Below, one piece after another: positions 53,013 to 62,532 of a DNA stretch of 64,000 nt. Positions within the stretch are counted from its first letter, which is position 1; every line of letters begins with the position of its first letter. The position numbers were made by a program, and so were the translations under genes. Under the pieces are notes generated by a model, which saw only the letters and a program-made list of their open reading frames with translations, did not search any database and was not told the DNA's origin. The stretch is from UBA9076 sp964418835 (lineage in GTDB: Bacteria; Bacillota_I; Bacilli_A; Erysipelotrichales; Erysipelotrichaceae), in contig CAYQNJ010000002.1 of the NCBI GenBank assembly GCA_964418835.1, positions 62,001 through 126,000 on the forward strand, read 5' to 3'.

Positions 53013-54295
53013 CAACATTTGCAGTTAGTACATTAGGTTGTAAAGTTAATACATTTGAATCTCAAAGTGTAAGTGAGTCTTTGAGAAATGATGGTTTTAT
53101 AGAAGTAGATTTTAATGAAATTGCAGATATTTATGTGATTTTTACTTGTGCAGTAACAAATACAGCTTCAAGTAAAAGTAGAAAGAAAATTAATCAAGCA
53201 ATTAGACAAAATAAAGATGCTTTAATTTGTGTAGTAGGTTGTTATGTACAATTAAAACCTTCTGAGTTAAATGATAATGAACATATTGATATTTTAGTTG
53301 GTTCTAGTTCTAAATCTAAAGTACCTGAATATATTAAAAGAGTCCTACAGACTAAAGATAAGATTGATGCTGTTAGTGATGTAAGGCTTGCTGATGTTGA
53401 GTTTGAAAACCTAGGAGTAACATCTTTTGAAAAACAAGTTAGAGCTTATTTAAAGATACAAGATGGTTGTAATCAATTTTGTAGTTATTGCATTATTCCT
53501 TATGCTAGAGGTAAGGAAAGAAGTATGTCTGTAGATAATGTAATTGCTTTATCAAAATCAATTAGTTTAAATCACAAAGAAATAGTTCTTGCGGGCATTC
53601 ATACTGGTAGATATTTTGAAGATGGCTATGATTTAGCAAAACTTATTAAAAAGATGTTAGATGAAAACAAAGATATTGAAAGAATTAGGATATCTTCTAT
53701 TGAAATTACAGAGATTAGTGATGAATTGATTGAATTAATGAAGAACGATAAAAGAATCGCAAAACATTTTCATATTCCATTACAATCTGGAAGTGATGAA
53801 ATATTGAAACTAATGAGAAGACCATATGATACTAAGTTATTCTTTGATAGAATCAATTATATAAAACAAGAAATTCCTGGTGTTTCTATTAGTACGGATT
53901 TAATAGTTGGATTTCCCAAAGAAAGTGATGAATTATTTAATGAAACTTTATCATTTTTAGAAAAATGTGAATTTTCTTTTATACATGTTTTTCCTTTTTC
54001 TTCAAAAGTGGGTACTGTAGCTTATAGTATGAGTGATATGGTACCAAATATTAAAAAGAAAGATAGGGTAAATAAGGTTTCAGAGTTATCTAAAAAGTTA
54101 TATTATACTTATAAGGGTAATTTCATTCAAAAAGATTTGGAAGTTTTAGTTGAAAGGGTTGAAGGGGAGTATTCATTTGGACATTCTAGTGAGTATATAC
54201 CTGTTTATGTTGAAGGTAATTTCAATAGGAATGAAATGATTAAGGTTAAAGGTTCATATATAAATGATGATACCTTTTATGCGGTAAAGGAGTAG
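53009..54295 (+). CDS. mtaB: tRNA t6A37 methylthiotransferase MtaB
   Basis: Radical-SAM enzyme that makes ms2t6A at position 37 of certain tRNAs. The 428-residue protein has the N-terminal UPF0004 domain with three Cys (TLGCKVNTFES, TCAVTNTASSKSRKKI, VVGCYVQLKP), the radical-SAM cluster CNQFCSYCIIPYARG, and a C-terminal TRAM-like domain (LEVLVERVEG). It needs two 4Fe-4S clusters. It is coupled to rsmE (ATGA). Confidence 0.95.
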   Translation: MTTFAVSTLGCKVNTFESQSVSESLRNDGFIEVDFNEIADIYVIFTCAVTNTASSKSRKKINQAIRQNKDALICVVGCYVQLKPSELNDNEHIDILVGSSSKSKVPEYIKRVLQTKDKIDAVSDVRLADVEFENLGVTSFEKQVRAYLKIQDGCNQFCSYCIIPYARGKERSMSVDNVIALSKSISLNHKEIVLAGIHTGRYFEDGYDLAKLIKKMLDENKDIERIRISSIEITEISDELIELMKNDKRIAKHFHIPLQSGSDEILKLMRRPYDTKLFFDRINYIKQEIPGVSISTDLIVGFPKESDELFNETLSFLEKCEFSFIHVFPFSSKVGTVAYSMSDMVPNIKKKDRVNKVSELSKKLYYTYKGNFIQKDLEVLVERVEGEYSFGHSSEYIPVYVEGNFNRNEMIKVKGSYINDDTFYAVKE

Positions 54296-54297
54296 TT

Positions 54298-55758
54298 ATG
54301 GTTAAATTAAGCTATTTATTTCAAAATGCGCCTGATATAGAGATTAAAGGACTTATGTCTGATAGTAGAAAGAAAAGACCCGATTCTATATTCTTTTGTG
54401 TAAAAGGAATGATGTTTGATGGTCACAGATTTATAAATCAAGCAATTTCTAATGGTGCTAAAGTAATTGTTCATAGTGAACAATTAGAAAGTATAGATCC
54501 TAGTGTCACATATATTAAGGTAAAGAATGTTCAACAAGCATTTAATAGTGTTGCGGATGCATTTTATGGTAGACCATCAAGTCATTTAAGGATGTTTGGT
54601 GTTACTGGAACTAATGGTAAGAGTTCAGTGTCATCACTTATTAAGGATTTGTTAGACGAATATGAGCCTACTGGATATATAGGTACTATAGCTATAGAAT
54701 ATGGAAGTGTTAAACTAGCTCCTATGCTTACAACTCCTGAAGTAGATGATTTACATGGTATTTTAAGGGATATGGTTAATGCGAATGTGAAAGCATGTGC
54801 ATTAGAAGTTAGTAGTATTGGTATTGAACAAGAAAGAGTTAATTCTATTGATTTTGATGTGGCTATATTTACAAACTTAACTCATGACCACTTAGATTAT
54901 CATGGTAATATGGAAAATTATTTTGAAACGAAAAAGAGTTTCTTTGATCGAATGAAAAGTAGTGGTATGGCTATTACTAATGTAGATGACCCTTATGGGT
55001 TAGCTATAGTGGAAGATGTAAAGTGTAGAGTGTTAACTTATGGTATAAATAATAAGGCAGATTATCAAGCTACTAGTTTTCAAATAATGAAGGATAAGAC
55101 TCTATTTACTTTAAAATGTTTTGATAGAGAATATAAAATTGAAACAAATTTAGTGGCTATGTTTAATATTTATAATTTATTAGCTTGTTTAGCAGCATTA
55201 GATTCACAAGGGTTTGATGTAGAAACGCTAATACCTAAACTAACTAATATAAAACAAATAGAAGGTAGAATGGAAAGAATTGACCTTGGACAATCTTTCA
55301 ACGTAATAGTAGATTTTGCGCATACTCCAGATGGTATTACAAAGGTATGCGAGTATGCGGCTAAGATAACTCCAAAAGGGAAAAGAATAATTTCTGTGTT
55401 TGGTTCAGCTGGTAAAAGAGACACAAAGAAAAGAAAGATTTTTGGTCAAATTGCGGATAAATATTGCGATATGATTATTCTTACAGAGGATGATCCTAGA
55501 AATGAGAGTATTTATGATATAGCAATGGAAATAGCTTCTGGGATAACTAATACTAACTATGTAATTATTGAAGATAGATATTATGCAATACAACAAGCTA
55601 TTGAGCTTGCACAAGAAAATGATACTATTTTAATCCTTGGTAAAGGTGATGAAAATTTTATTTATAGAGAATTTGGTACTGAATATTATCAAGGAGATGA
55701 TAAAATAGTGAAAGAGATAATAAAAAAAATGATGGAGGAAGAAAATGAAATTAAGTAA
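54298..55758 (+). CDS. murE: UDP-MurNAc-tripeptide synthetase MurE
   Basis: Adds the third amino acid to the peptidoglycan stem peptide. The 486-residue Mur ligase has Walker A GVTGTNGKSS, FTNLTHDHLDYHGNMENYFETK, VDFAHTPDG and the specificity motif DDPRNE. The Arg in that position is common in meso-diaminopimelate-adding enzymes, whereas Lys-adding MurEs usually differ, but DDPR alone is not decisive. AAGGAG precedes the ATG two bases after mtaB. Its end overlaps deoC by 14 bases. Confidence 0.94.
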   Translation: MVKLSYLFQNAPDIEIKGLMSDSRKKRPDSIFFCVKGMMFDGHRFINQAISNGAKVIVHSEQLESIDPSVTYIKVKNVQQAFNSVADAFYGRPSSHLRMFGVTGTNGKSSVSSLIKDLLDEYEPTGYIGTIAIEYGSVKLAPMLTTPEVDDLHGILRDMVNANVKACALEVSSIGIEQERVNSIDFDVAIFTNLTHDHLDYHGNMENYFETKKSFFDRMKSSGMAITNVDDPYGLAIVEDVKCRVLTYGINNKADYQATSFQIMKDKTLFTLKCFDREYKIETNLVAMFNIYNLLACLAALDSQGFDVETLIPKLTNIKQIEGRMERIDLGQSFNVIVDFAHTPDGITKVCEYAAKITPKGKRIISVFGSAGKRDTKKRKIFGQIADKYCDMIILTEDDPRNESIYDIAMEIASGITNTNYVIIEDRYYAIQQAIELAQENDTILILGKGDENFIYREFGTEYYQGDDKIVKEIIKKMMEEENEIK

Positions 55759-56407
55759 ATATATTGATCATACATTGTTAAAACAAGATGCTACTAAGGA
55801 TATGTTTGATAAGTTATGTGAAGAAGCAAAGCAATATGATTTTAAAACAGTGTGTGTTAATACGAGTTGGATTGAGTATTGCAAAGAAAAACTTGAAGGT
55901 AGTGATGTAGGGGTTTGTACAGTTATTGGATTTCCACTAGGTGCTATGACTACAGAAGCTAAGGCTTTTGAAGCAAGACAAGCTTTAGAACTTGGTGCAG
56001 ATGAAGTTGATATGGTTTTAAATATTGGAAGATTAAAAAATAATGAAATTGAATATGTTGTTAATGATATTAAGAAAGTAAAACAAGCTGTTGGTGATAA
56101 GGTTTTAAAAGTAATAATTGAAACGTGTTTATTAACCGATGAAGAAAAGATTAAAGCTTGCGATGCAATTATTAAAGCAAACGCTGATTTTGTAAAAACA
56201 TCAACTGGTTTTAGTAAGGCTGGAGCTACTTTAGAAGATGTTAAAATCTTAAAAGAAGGTGCTAAGGGAATATTAAAGGTTAAGGCTGCAGGTGGTGTTA
56301 AATCATATGATGATATGATTACATTTATTGAAAATGGTGCAGATAGAATTGGTACTAGTAGTGGTGTTATGTTGATGAGTAATCAAAAACCTACAGAAAG
56401 CTATTAA
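55745..56407 (+). CDS. deoC: Deoxyribose-phosphate aldolase
   Basis: Class I aldolase cleaving 2-deoxyribose-5-phosphate to glyceraldehyde-3-phosphate and acetaldehyde in deoxynucleoside salvage. The 220-residue TIM barrel has IDHTLLKQDAT, VCVNTSWIEY, VIGFPLGAM, ADEVDMVLNIG, and the Schiff-base lysine in DFVKTSTGFSKAGAT. A second conserved Lys is in VKAAGGVKSYDD. GGAGGAAG precedes the ATG inside murE. Confidence 0.96.
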   Translation: MKLSKYIDHTLLKQDATKDMFDKLCEEAKQYDFKTVCVNTSWIEYCKEKLEGSDVGVCTVIGFPLGAMTTEAKAFEARQALELGADEVDMVLNIGRLKNNEIEYVVNDIKKVKQAVGDKVLKVIIETCLLTDEEKIKACDAIIKANADFVKTSTGFSKAGATLEDVKILKEGAKGILKVKAAGGVKSYDDMITFIENGADRIGTSSGVMLMSNQKPTESY

Positions 56408-56410
56408 TTC

Positions 56411-56439
56411 TTGCAATTATTATGTGTTTTTGTTATCAT
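56411..56439 (+). promoter_or_regulatory. rpsU promoter
   Basis: TTGCAA (56411-56416), 17 bases, TATCAT (56434-56439), with TG one base before the -10. It begins four bases after the deoC stop. Confidence 0.78.
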
Positions 56440-56471
56440 ATTTATGCTTGTATCAGAAGGGGGGTTAGTTA

Positions 56472-56651
56472 ATGCCAAGAGTTGTACTTAAAGAGAATGA
56501 AGGATTAGATGACGCTTTACGTCGTTTTAAACGTCAAGTATCTCGCAACGGAACCCTTGCTGAGGCTCGTAAAAGAGAGTTTTATGTAAAACCGGGCGTG
56601 CGTCGTAAATTGAAATCAGAAGCTGCTCGTAAAGCTAGACGTTCTAAATAA
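56472..56651 (+). CDS. rpsU: 30S ribosomal protein S21
   Basis: A 59-residue, strongly basic ribosomal protein starting MPRVVLKENEGLDDALRRFK and ending AARKARRSK, the usual S21 pattern. AAGGGGGG lies 8 bases before the ATG. Nearly all Arg codons are CGT or CGC, unlike the AGA of ordinary genes here, which marks it as highly expressed. It has its own promoter and terminator. Confidence 0.97.
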   Translation: MPRVVLKENEGLDDALRRFKRQVSRNGTLAEARKREFYVKPGVRRKLKSEAARKARRSK

Positions 56652-56672
56652 GAAGCATATGCTTCTTTTTTT
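56650..56672 (+). terminator. rpsU terminator
   Basis: AGAAGCATATGCTTCT (56651-56666) forms a hairpin overlapping the stop codon and is followed by a T-run. Confidence 0.88.
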
Positions 56673-56682
56673 ATTTCTAAAT

Positions 56683-56708
56683 AAAAAAAATAGGAAATAT
56701 CCTATTTT
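56683..56708 (-). terminator. Terminator of the tyrosine phosphatase gene
   Basis: AAAATAGGA (56687-56695), loop AATA, TCCTATTTT (56700-56708). On the minus strand a T-run follows. The gene's stop codon is in the arm. Confidence 0.85.
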
Positions 56709-57499
56709 TCTAAATAATTTGATCTTAAGAAGATAATTTCTTCATCACTAATACCTATGGCATCTCTAATATAATTATCTACAGAACCATAGTTTTCTTC
56801 AATATAGTTTATAGTTTCTTGTAAATAATCTTTATGTACTCCTTGAGCATATGGAATTTGATTGATTATATTTTCATCTATTCCATATTTTTTTGCAGTA
56901 TCTTTCATTTCTTCTATTAGTTCATCATAATATGTATTTGTAAGTAAATAATCTTCTAATATGTCATCATGTGAAACTCCTAGTGTTGATAATAGTAAGT
57001 ATGTTAGTACGCCAACTCTGTCCTTACCGGCACTACAATGATATAAAATAGAGCCTTCTTGGTTATTTATTAATATTTTAAATATGCTATTAAAGCTGTT
57101 TTGTGCATACTTTTCTGATACTATTGCAGGATACATTAATTTCATGTTTTCCTTAGCATTCCCCATTTGTTTAATGACATTGATTAAATGACTTGTTTCA
57201 TCGATATTTTCATTTTCTTTTGAAATACCTTTTAAACTACCTTCAAATATAGGTATATGATTATAAATCACATCATCAATTACTGGATCAGGTTTATCGT
57301 AAACTTCCCTTAAACTTCTTAAATCGATTATAGTATTTAAATTATATTTATTTTTTAATACTTTTATATCATTCTTTGATGATTCAAAAAGTCGTCCACT
57401 TCTAATGATTCTTTTATTTTTGATTTTATAGCCATGTTTAGTTTTAATTCCACCTAAGTCTCGAGTGTTTAATAAATTATCTAAAACTATTTTTCTCAT
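56702..57499 (-). CDS. Tyrosine-protein phosphatase (dual-specificity/lipid-phosphatase-like)
   Basis: A 265-residue cytoplasmic phosphatase with the Cys-based active site HCSAGKDRVG (H-C-x5-R). It also has the N-terminal LLNTRDLGGIKTKHG and IIDLRS segments typical of the LipA/Siw14-like bacterial PTP group. No signal peptide is seen. The ATG at 57499 follows GGGAGG. Longer in-frame upstream sequence lacks a ribosome site. Natural substrates (phosphotyrosine or phosphoinositides) cannot be read. Confidence 0.88.
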   Translation of the reverse strand: MRKIVLDNLLNTRDLGGIKTKHGYKIKNKRIIRSGRLFESSKNDIKVLKNKYNLNTIIDLRSLREVYDKPDPVIDDVIYNHIPIFEGSLKGISKENENIDETSHLINVIKQMGNAKENMKLMYPAIVSEKYAQNSFNSIFKILINNQEGSILYHCSAGKDRVGVLTYLLLSTLGVSHDDILEDYLLTNTYYDELIEEMKDTAKKYGIDENIINQIPYAQGVHKDYLQETINYIEENYGSVDNYIRDAIGISDEEIIFLRSNYLEK

Positions 57500-57608
57500 T
57501 AGAACCTCCCGTATAAACCAATTGTACATAAAATTTTATTATTTTCCAAATTAATTAGAGTTTAATTTTATTACTTTAGGCTTTATAATATGATTAGGAG
57601 GATTCATC

Positions 57609-58616
57609 TTGATAAATAACAAAATTATTAGTTTTCCTGAATTAGATGGAAAACAAGCATTAAATCTTGTAGGTATACAAGATAAAAACCTTAATATATT
57701 ATCTGAATGTTTTGGAAAGAAGGTTTCTTTTAGAAACAATGAATTTATAATTAATGATGTTGAAGAAGATATTGCAAATCAAATTGAAGAGGTTTTGATG
57801 GCTTTGTATGAAGTTGTAAAAAAGAATCAAAATGTTAGTGAAAGAGATGTTTTATATGCATATAGGTTAGTTAGTAAGAGTGAAAAAGTTGATTTTGATA
57901 ATTTAAATAACAAAGTTATTGGAAGAACTTTAACTGGTAAAATAGTAGCTCCTAAAACTAAAGGTCAATTAAACTTTGTGACTTCTATGGAGAAGTATGA
58001 TATTGTTTTGGCTATTGGTCCTGCAGGTACTGGTAAAACATATTTAGCTGTTATACAAGCTGTATCAATGCTTAAAAAGGGTATAATAAAAAGAATAGTG
58101 TTGACTAGACCAGCAGTTGAAGCAGGGGAGAATTTAGGATTTTTGCCTGGTGATTTAAAGGAAAAGGTTGATCCATACCTTACTCCTTTATATGATGCAT
58201 TACATGATATGTTAGGTGTTGAACAAACTGATAAACTGATAGAAAAGAAAGTTATTGAAATTGCACCTTTAGCGTATATGAGAGGAAGAACACTTGAGGA
58301 TGCATTTGTAATACTTGATGAAGCTCAAAATACTACCACAAGTCAAATGAAGATGTTTTTAACTAGATTAGGTTTTAATTCTAAAATGGTTATTACTGGT
58401 GATATTACTCAAATAGATTTAAATCATGGAAATAAATCAGGTTTAATCGAAGCCGCAAAAGTATTAAAAGATGTTGAAGAAATTAAAATATTATATTTAA
58501 CTGGTGATGATGTGGTTAGACATCCATTAGTTCAAAAGATTATTGAATCTTATGAAAAAGATAAGATAGAAGATAATAAACAAATAAGACAAATTAAGGA
58601 AAGATTAATAGTATGA
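57609..58616 (+). CDS. phoH: PhoH-like ATPase
   Basis: A 335-residue P-loop NTPase linked to RNA metabolism and ribosome maturation. An N-terminal KH-like region precedes the PhoH domain with Walker A GPAGTGKTYLA near residue 138, TRPAVEAGENLGFLPGD and Walker B FVILDEAQNTTTSQMKMFLTRLG. The start is TTG at 57609 behind AGGAGGATT. In relatives phoH adjoins ybeY, and here the NptA-like gene is inserted between them on the other strand. Confidence 0.94.
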   Translation: MINNKIISFPELDGKQALNLVGIQDKNLNILSECFGKKVSFRNNEFIINDVEEDIANQIEEVLMALYEVVKKNQNVSERDVLYAYRLVSKSEKVDFDNLNNKVIGRTLTGKIVAPKTKGQLNFVTSMEKYDIVLAIGPAGTGKTYLAVIQAVSMLKKGIIKRIVLTRPAVEAGENLGFLPGDLKEKVDPYLTPLYDALHDMLGVEQTDKLIEKKVIEIAPLAYMRGRTLEDAFVILDEAQNTTTSQMKMFLTRLGFNSKMVITGDITQIDLNHGNKSGLIEAAKVLKDVEEIKILYLTGDDVVRHPLVQKIIESYEKDKIEDNKQIRQIKERLIV

Positions 58617-58642
58617 AAAAAGTGAGCTTATAACTCACTTTT
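58616..58642. terminator. Bidirectional terminator phoH / Na-Pi cotransporter
   Basis: AAAAGTGAG (58618-58626) pairs with CTCACTTTT (58634-58642). There are six Ts on the minus strand and a weaker T-run on plus. Confidence 0.87.
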
Positions 58643-60326
58643 CTTCTGGTTTATCAGTATCATCAGTGTCTGTATCAGTAGTTGCTTCTATATTTAAATA
58701 AGAAACAGCATTTTTAGCTATATTTAAACAATGGTCACCCATTCTTTCTAGGTTACTTAGAATATCACAATATACTGAACCTGCGACTGTAGAATCACAT
58801 TCTTTATTTGCGACTCTTTTAAAGTGAGCTTGTCTAGCATTAAATTCTAATCCATCTAGATAGTTTTCATCTTCTTGTAGTGAAGTGAATAGGTTGTATT
58901 TTTTAGTTGTAAATATTTGTACTGATCTATTTAGCATATGTTTTAATAAATCAAACATACTTGATAATTCTTCTATTGCTTCTTTTGTGAATGTTCCTTT
59001 ATCTTCATATACCATTTCAATGAATTCAGTAACATTCATTGATAAATCTCCAATTCTTTCTAGGTTTTTAACAGCTTTTAAATGTAGATTTAATTCAGCT
59101 GTATCTGATTCTGTTAGATCTTGATTAGAAATAATTATTAAATAATCAGTAATTTTTCTATCGAAATTATTAATTAAACTTTCTGATTGATCAATAATTT
59201 CTTTATCTTCACTTGTACCAGTGTTTATTAAGAATGATTTAGTATCATCAAGCATATGGTCAACAGCATTTGCCATTTTTACTAATGCTTTTTCTGAAAG
59301 TTCTAATGCTGCAGCAGGGAGTGTATGTGCTAATCTTTCATCAAGATCATCAATTTTAATATCAATTCTTTCTGGTTCATCTCCAGGAATAATTTTTCTA
59401 ATTAATGCACACATTTGTTTTAGCAGTGGGAAGAAAACAATTGTTGTTGCAACGTTAAATATAATATGTGCTATAGCTATTTGCATCATTGGTGAAATAT
59501 TATATTTTGATGTTAAATATAATACAAAGTTAGTATATGGAACTAACAATAACATTCCTATAGCAGTACCAACAATATTAAACATAGTATGCACACCTGC
59601 TGTTCTTCTTGCTGCAAGTGAGCCTCCAATTGCTGCTAATACTCCAGTAATAGTAGTACCAATATTTGAACCAAATATAAATGGTAATACAGCTATAAAT
59701 TCTATTCCACCAGCTTCATACATTTTTTGTAGTACACCAATTGCAGCACTTGAGCTTTGAATAATCGCTGTCATTATAGTACTTGTAAATAGTCCTAATA
59801 ATGGATTTACACTCATTGAATAAGCAATTTCTGTAAATTGTGGTAAATCTTTTAATTCTTTTAAAGAATCCCCCATAATACTTAGTCCAAAGAATAATAG
59901 TCCAAATCCAAAAACTATTTCTCCTATGTATTTAAGTTTTTTTCTTTTACCAAATACAATTATCATTGCACCGATAAATACAAAGTATAGTGAATATGCA
60001 TCTAGTTTTAAACCAATTAGGAATGCTGTTATTGTGGTTCCAATATTCGCACCCATTACTATGCCCGCAGCTTGTTCAAGAGTCATTAAACCAGCTCTAA
60101 CAAGTCCTATAGTAATTGCGGTTGTTGCAGAAGATGATTGAATGACAACTGTAATTATCAATCCTATAAGTAACGCTAGTACTGGGTTTGATGTGTATTT
60201 ATCTATATACTCTCTAAGCTTATCACCAGCTACAGACTTTAACCCATCTCCCATAAATTTAATTCCAAACATAAACATGCCAAAACCACCAGCAATCATG
60301 TTCCAACTTATCGCATCTAAGGTCAT
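58635..60326 (-). CDS. Na+/phosphate cotransporter (NptA/PNaS family) with C-terminal PhoU-like domain
   Basis: A 563-residue protein. The first 330 residues hold two inverted repeats of the Na/Pi cotransporter domain with the paired motifs VIQSSSATTA and IIQSSSAAIG, plus GANIGTT and GSNIGTT. The remaining part is a helical PhoU-like domain (AVKNLERIGDLSMNVTEF, ILSNLERMGDHCLNIAK) that probably tunes transport. It would import phosphate at the membrane. It is transcribed alone, toward phoH. Confidence 0.93.
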   Translation of the reverse strand: MTLDAISWNMIAGGFGMFMFGIKFMGDGLKSVAGDKLREYIDKYTSNPVLALLIGLIITVVIQSSSATTAITIGLVRAGLMTLEQAAGIVMGANIGTTITAFLIGLKLDAYSLYFVFIGAMIIVFGKRKKLKYIGEIVFGFGLLFFGLSIMGDSLKELKDLPQFTEIAYSMSVNPLLGLFTSTIMTAIIQSSSAAIGVLQKMYEAGGIEFIAVLPFIFGSNIGTTITGVLAAIGGSLAARRTAGVHTMFNIVGTAIGMLLLVPYTNFVLYLTSKYNISPMMQIAIAHIIFNVATTIVFFPLLKQMCALIRKIIPGDEPERIDIKIDDLDERLAHTLPAAALELSEKALVKMANAVDHMLDDTKSFLINTGTSEDKEIIDQSESLINNFDRKITDYLIIISNQDLTESDTAELNLHLKAVKNLERIGDLSMNVTEFIEMVYEDKGTFTKEAIEELSSMFDLLKHMLNRSVQIFTTKKYNLFTSLQEDENYLDGLEFNARQAHFKRVANKECDSTVAGSVYCDILSNLERMGDHCLNIAKNAVSYLNIEATTDTDTDDTDKPEEK

Positions 60327-60400
60327 TTTTCTATTCCTTTCCCTTTTATAGATTTAACATAAATCTAACACATCAATTATATAAAATTATTCACATGCTT

Positions 60401-60430
60401 TTCAATAGATTAATTGACTTATGGTATAAT
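60401..60430 (+). promoter_or_regulatory. Promoter of the ybeY-recO operon
   Basis: TGGTATAAT (60422-60430) is an extended -10, with TTCAAT (60401-60406) at 18-base spacing. GAGGAG is the ribosome site for ybeY. Confidence 0.6.
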
Positions 60431-60449
60431 AACATCGAGGAGTTTGTCT

Positions 60450-60899
60450 ATGGGAGTAGTTATTTATAACAAAACAAGGGGAAGTAATTTAAAAGAGTAT
60501 TATAAAGATTTAGATTTATTGTTTGAAAGAACATTAAATAAATTAAATATAAAAAAGGAATATGATATTGCGATTATTCTTGTTAGATCAAAAAAAATAC
60601 AAAATATAAATAAAGAATTTAGAAACATTGATAAGCCAACTGATGTAATTAGTTTTGCTATACAAGATGATGGAATATTGATTGAAGAAGAAAGTACTGA
60701 TTTAGGTGATGTTTATATAAACGTAGATAAAGTATATTCTCAAGCAGAAGAATATGGTCATTCAATTAGAAGAGAATTCTGTTTTTTATTCTTGCATGGC
60801 TTATTACACTGTCTAGGATATGATCATATGAATGATAAAGATGAAAAAGAAATGTTTTCATTACAAAACGAAATATTAGATCCAGTGGTAAAAAGATGA
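60450..60899 (+). CDS. ybeY: Endoribonuclease YbeY (rRNA maturation factor)
   Basis: Zinc-dependent RNase for 16S rRNA 3'-end maturation and ribosome quality control. The 149-residue protein has RNIDKPTDVISFAI, DLGDVYINVDKV and the metal-binding triad HGLLHCLGYDH. The start is the ATG at 60450 behind GAGGAG. The earlier in-frame ATG at 60414 precedes the -10 box. It overlaps dgkA (ATGA) and leads the era operon, a standard arrangement. Confidence 0.95.
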   Translation: MGVVIYNKTRGSNLKEYYKDLDLLFERTLNKLNIKKEYDIAIILVRSKKIQNINKEFRNIDKPTDVISFAIQDDGILIEEESTDLGDVYINVDKVYSQAEEYGHSIRREFCFLFLHGLLHCLGYDHMNDKDEKEMFSLQNEILDPVVKR

Positions 60900-61252
60900 A
60901 AGAAAAGTTTAAAGTAGCTTTTATTGGGTTAAAATTAGGATTGTTAGATAAAAGTGTTTTTATGCAGTTAGTAATTGGAATAGTAGTTACTATTATTTCA
61001 TTAATACTAAGACTTAATAAAATAGACTTTATCGTAGTTTTACTATGTATTGGTTTAGTAATAGCCACAGAAATACTTAATACATGCATAGAGGAATTAT
61101 GTAATTTATATACAACCCAACAAAATGAGAGTATAAGATACATTAAAGATATATCCGCAGGAGCTGTATTATTTGTGTCTATATTAGCATTAGTAATTGG
61201 AATAGTAGTATTTTTACCATATATAGGGAGATTATTAGGTTATGGAATATAA
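60896..61252 (+). CDS. dgkA: Diacylglycerol/undecaprenol kinase DgkA-like
   Basis: A 118-residue membrane kinase with three helices and the active-site pattern EILNTCIEELCNL and IKDISAGAVLF. In Gram-positives this family phosphorylates undecaprenol, recycling the cell-wall lipid carrier. Some members phosphorylate diacylglycerol, which would also arise from lipoteichoic acid synthesis. It overlaps cdd by 11 bases. Confidence 0.93.
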   Translation: MKEKFKVAFIGLKLGLLDKSVFMQLVIGIVVTIISLILRLNKIDFIVVLLCIGLVIATEILNTCIEELCNLYTTQQNESIRYIKDISAGAVLFVSILALVIGIVVFLPYIGRLLGYGI

Positions 61253-61640
61253 AGAATTATTAAATCAAGCATTTAAAGCAATGGAGAATGCTTATGCACC
61301 TTATTCAAATTATAAGGTAGGGGCGGCTGTTTTATGTAAGGATGGAAATATATTTAAAGGGGCTAATATAGAAAATGCTTCTTATGGTGCAACTAATTGT
61401 GGTGAAAGAAGTGCAATATTTGCGACTTATTCAAATGGTTATAGAAAAGAAGATATAGAAGCTATAGCTATAGTTACTAGTGGAAATAGAGTAGGATATC
61501 CTTGTGGAATATGTAGACAGGTTTTAAATGAACTTTTATTACCTGAGACACTCATTTTATTATCTAATGGAAAAGATGTTGTACAAACAAATATGAAAGA
61601 GATCTTACCGAATAGTTTTAATAGTGAGGATTTATTGTGA
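61242..61640 (+). CDS. cdd: Cytidine deaminase
   Basis: Zinc enzyme deaminating cytidine/deoxycytidine to uridine/deoxyuridine for salvage. The 132-residue protein has YAPYSNYKVGAAVL, the zinc/catalytic motif NCGERSAIF and PCGICRQVLNEL. The usual CAER reads CGER, and the catalytic Glu is kept. It overlaps era by four bases (GTGA). Confidence 0.95.
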   Translation: MEYKELLNQAFKAMENAYAPYSNYKVGAAVLCKDGNIFKGANIENASYGATNCGERSAIFATYSNGYRKEDIEAIAIVTSGNRVGYPCGICRQVLNELLLPETLILLSNGKDVVQTNMKEILPNSFNSEDLL

Positions 61641-62530
61641 AATCAGGGTTTGTAGCATTACTTGGTAGACCAAATGCAGGTAAAAGTACTTTAATAAATG
61701 CGTTGTTGTCTCAAAAAATTGCGATAATTTCTGATAAACCTCAAACAACAAGAAATCAAATTAGAGGAATTAGAACTGATGATGATTCTCAAATTGTTTT
61801 TATTGATACTCCAGGTATTCATAAACCACATCATGAATTAGGCTCACTCATGAATAAAGAGGCTATGAGTGTTGCTGGTGGTGTGGATTTATTGTATTTG
61901 ATTGTTGATGTAAGTGAACCTTTTGGAAAAGGTGATGAATTTGTTTTAGATATTGTAAAAAGATATAAACTACCTACATTTTTATTATTAAATAAAATTG
62001 ATTTGATAAAAAAAGAAGATTTATTAAAGTTAATAAGTGATTATTCATCTAGGTATGAGTTTAGTGAAATTATTCCTATTAGTGCTTTTAACTATACTAA
62101 TGTAGATAGATTAATAGATGTTACTAAGGATTATTTAGAAGAAGGTATTAAGTATTATCCAGATGATCAAGTTACTGATTATCCAGAACAATTTATTATT
62201 GCTGAATTAATAAGAGAAAAAATACTAATACTTACAAAAGAAGAAATACCTCATTCAGTTGCAGTTGTTATTGAAAGAATGGGTAGAAAAAAAGGTAAGT
62301 TAATAGTAAATGCAATGATACTTGTTGAAAGAGATAGCCAAAAAGGAATAATTATTGGTAAACAAGGTAGCATGATAAAGCAAATAGGTATTGATGCTAG
62401 AAAAGATATAGAAGGTATACTTGGAGAAAGTATATTCTTAGAACTTTTTGTTAGAGTTGAAAAAGATTGGAGAAACAAGAAAAGTAAGCTCCAACAATTA
62501 GGGTATGTTCAAATTGATATAGAGGATTAA
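61637..62530 (+). CDS. era: GTPase Era
   Basis: Essential GTPase for 30S assembly. The 297-residue protein has G1 GRPNAGKSTLIN, G2 region KPQTTRNQI, G3 DTPGIHKP, G4 NKID and a C-terminal KH domain (GIIIGKQGSMIKQIGIDARKDIE) that binds 16S rRNA. The start is GTG overlapping the cdd stop. It is followed by recO after 2 bases, as in many Firmicutes. Confidence 0.97.
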   Translation: MKSGFVALLGRPNAGKSTLINALLSQKIAIISDKPQTTRNQIRGIRTDDDSQIVFIDTPGIHKPHHELGSLMNKEAMSVAGGVDLLYLIVDVSEPFGKGDEFVLDIVKRYKLPTFLLLNKIDLIKKEDLLKLISDYSSRYEFSEIIPISAFNYTNVDRLIDVTKDYLEEGIKYYPDDQVTDYPEQFIIAELIREKILILTKEEIPHSVAVVIERMGRKKGKLIVNAMILVERDSQKGIIIGKQGSMIKQIGIDARKDIEGILGESIFLELFVRVEKDWRNKKSKLQQLGYVQIDIED

Positions 62531-62532
62531 AT

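Noticed and set aside
59221..59760. 179-residue ORF antisense to the Na/Pi cotransporter gene
   Set aside because: It is the mirror of membrane-helix codons in the real gene. Composition and lack of a start signal mark it as a shadow.
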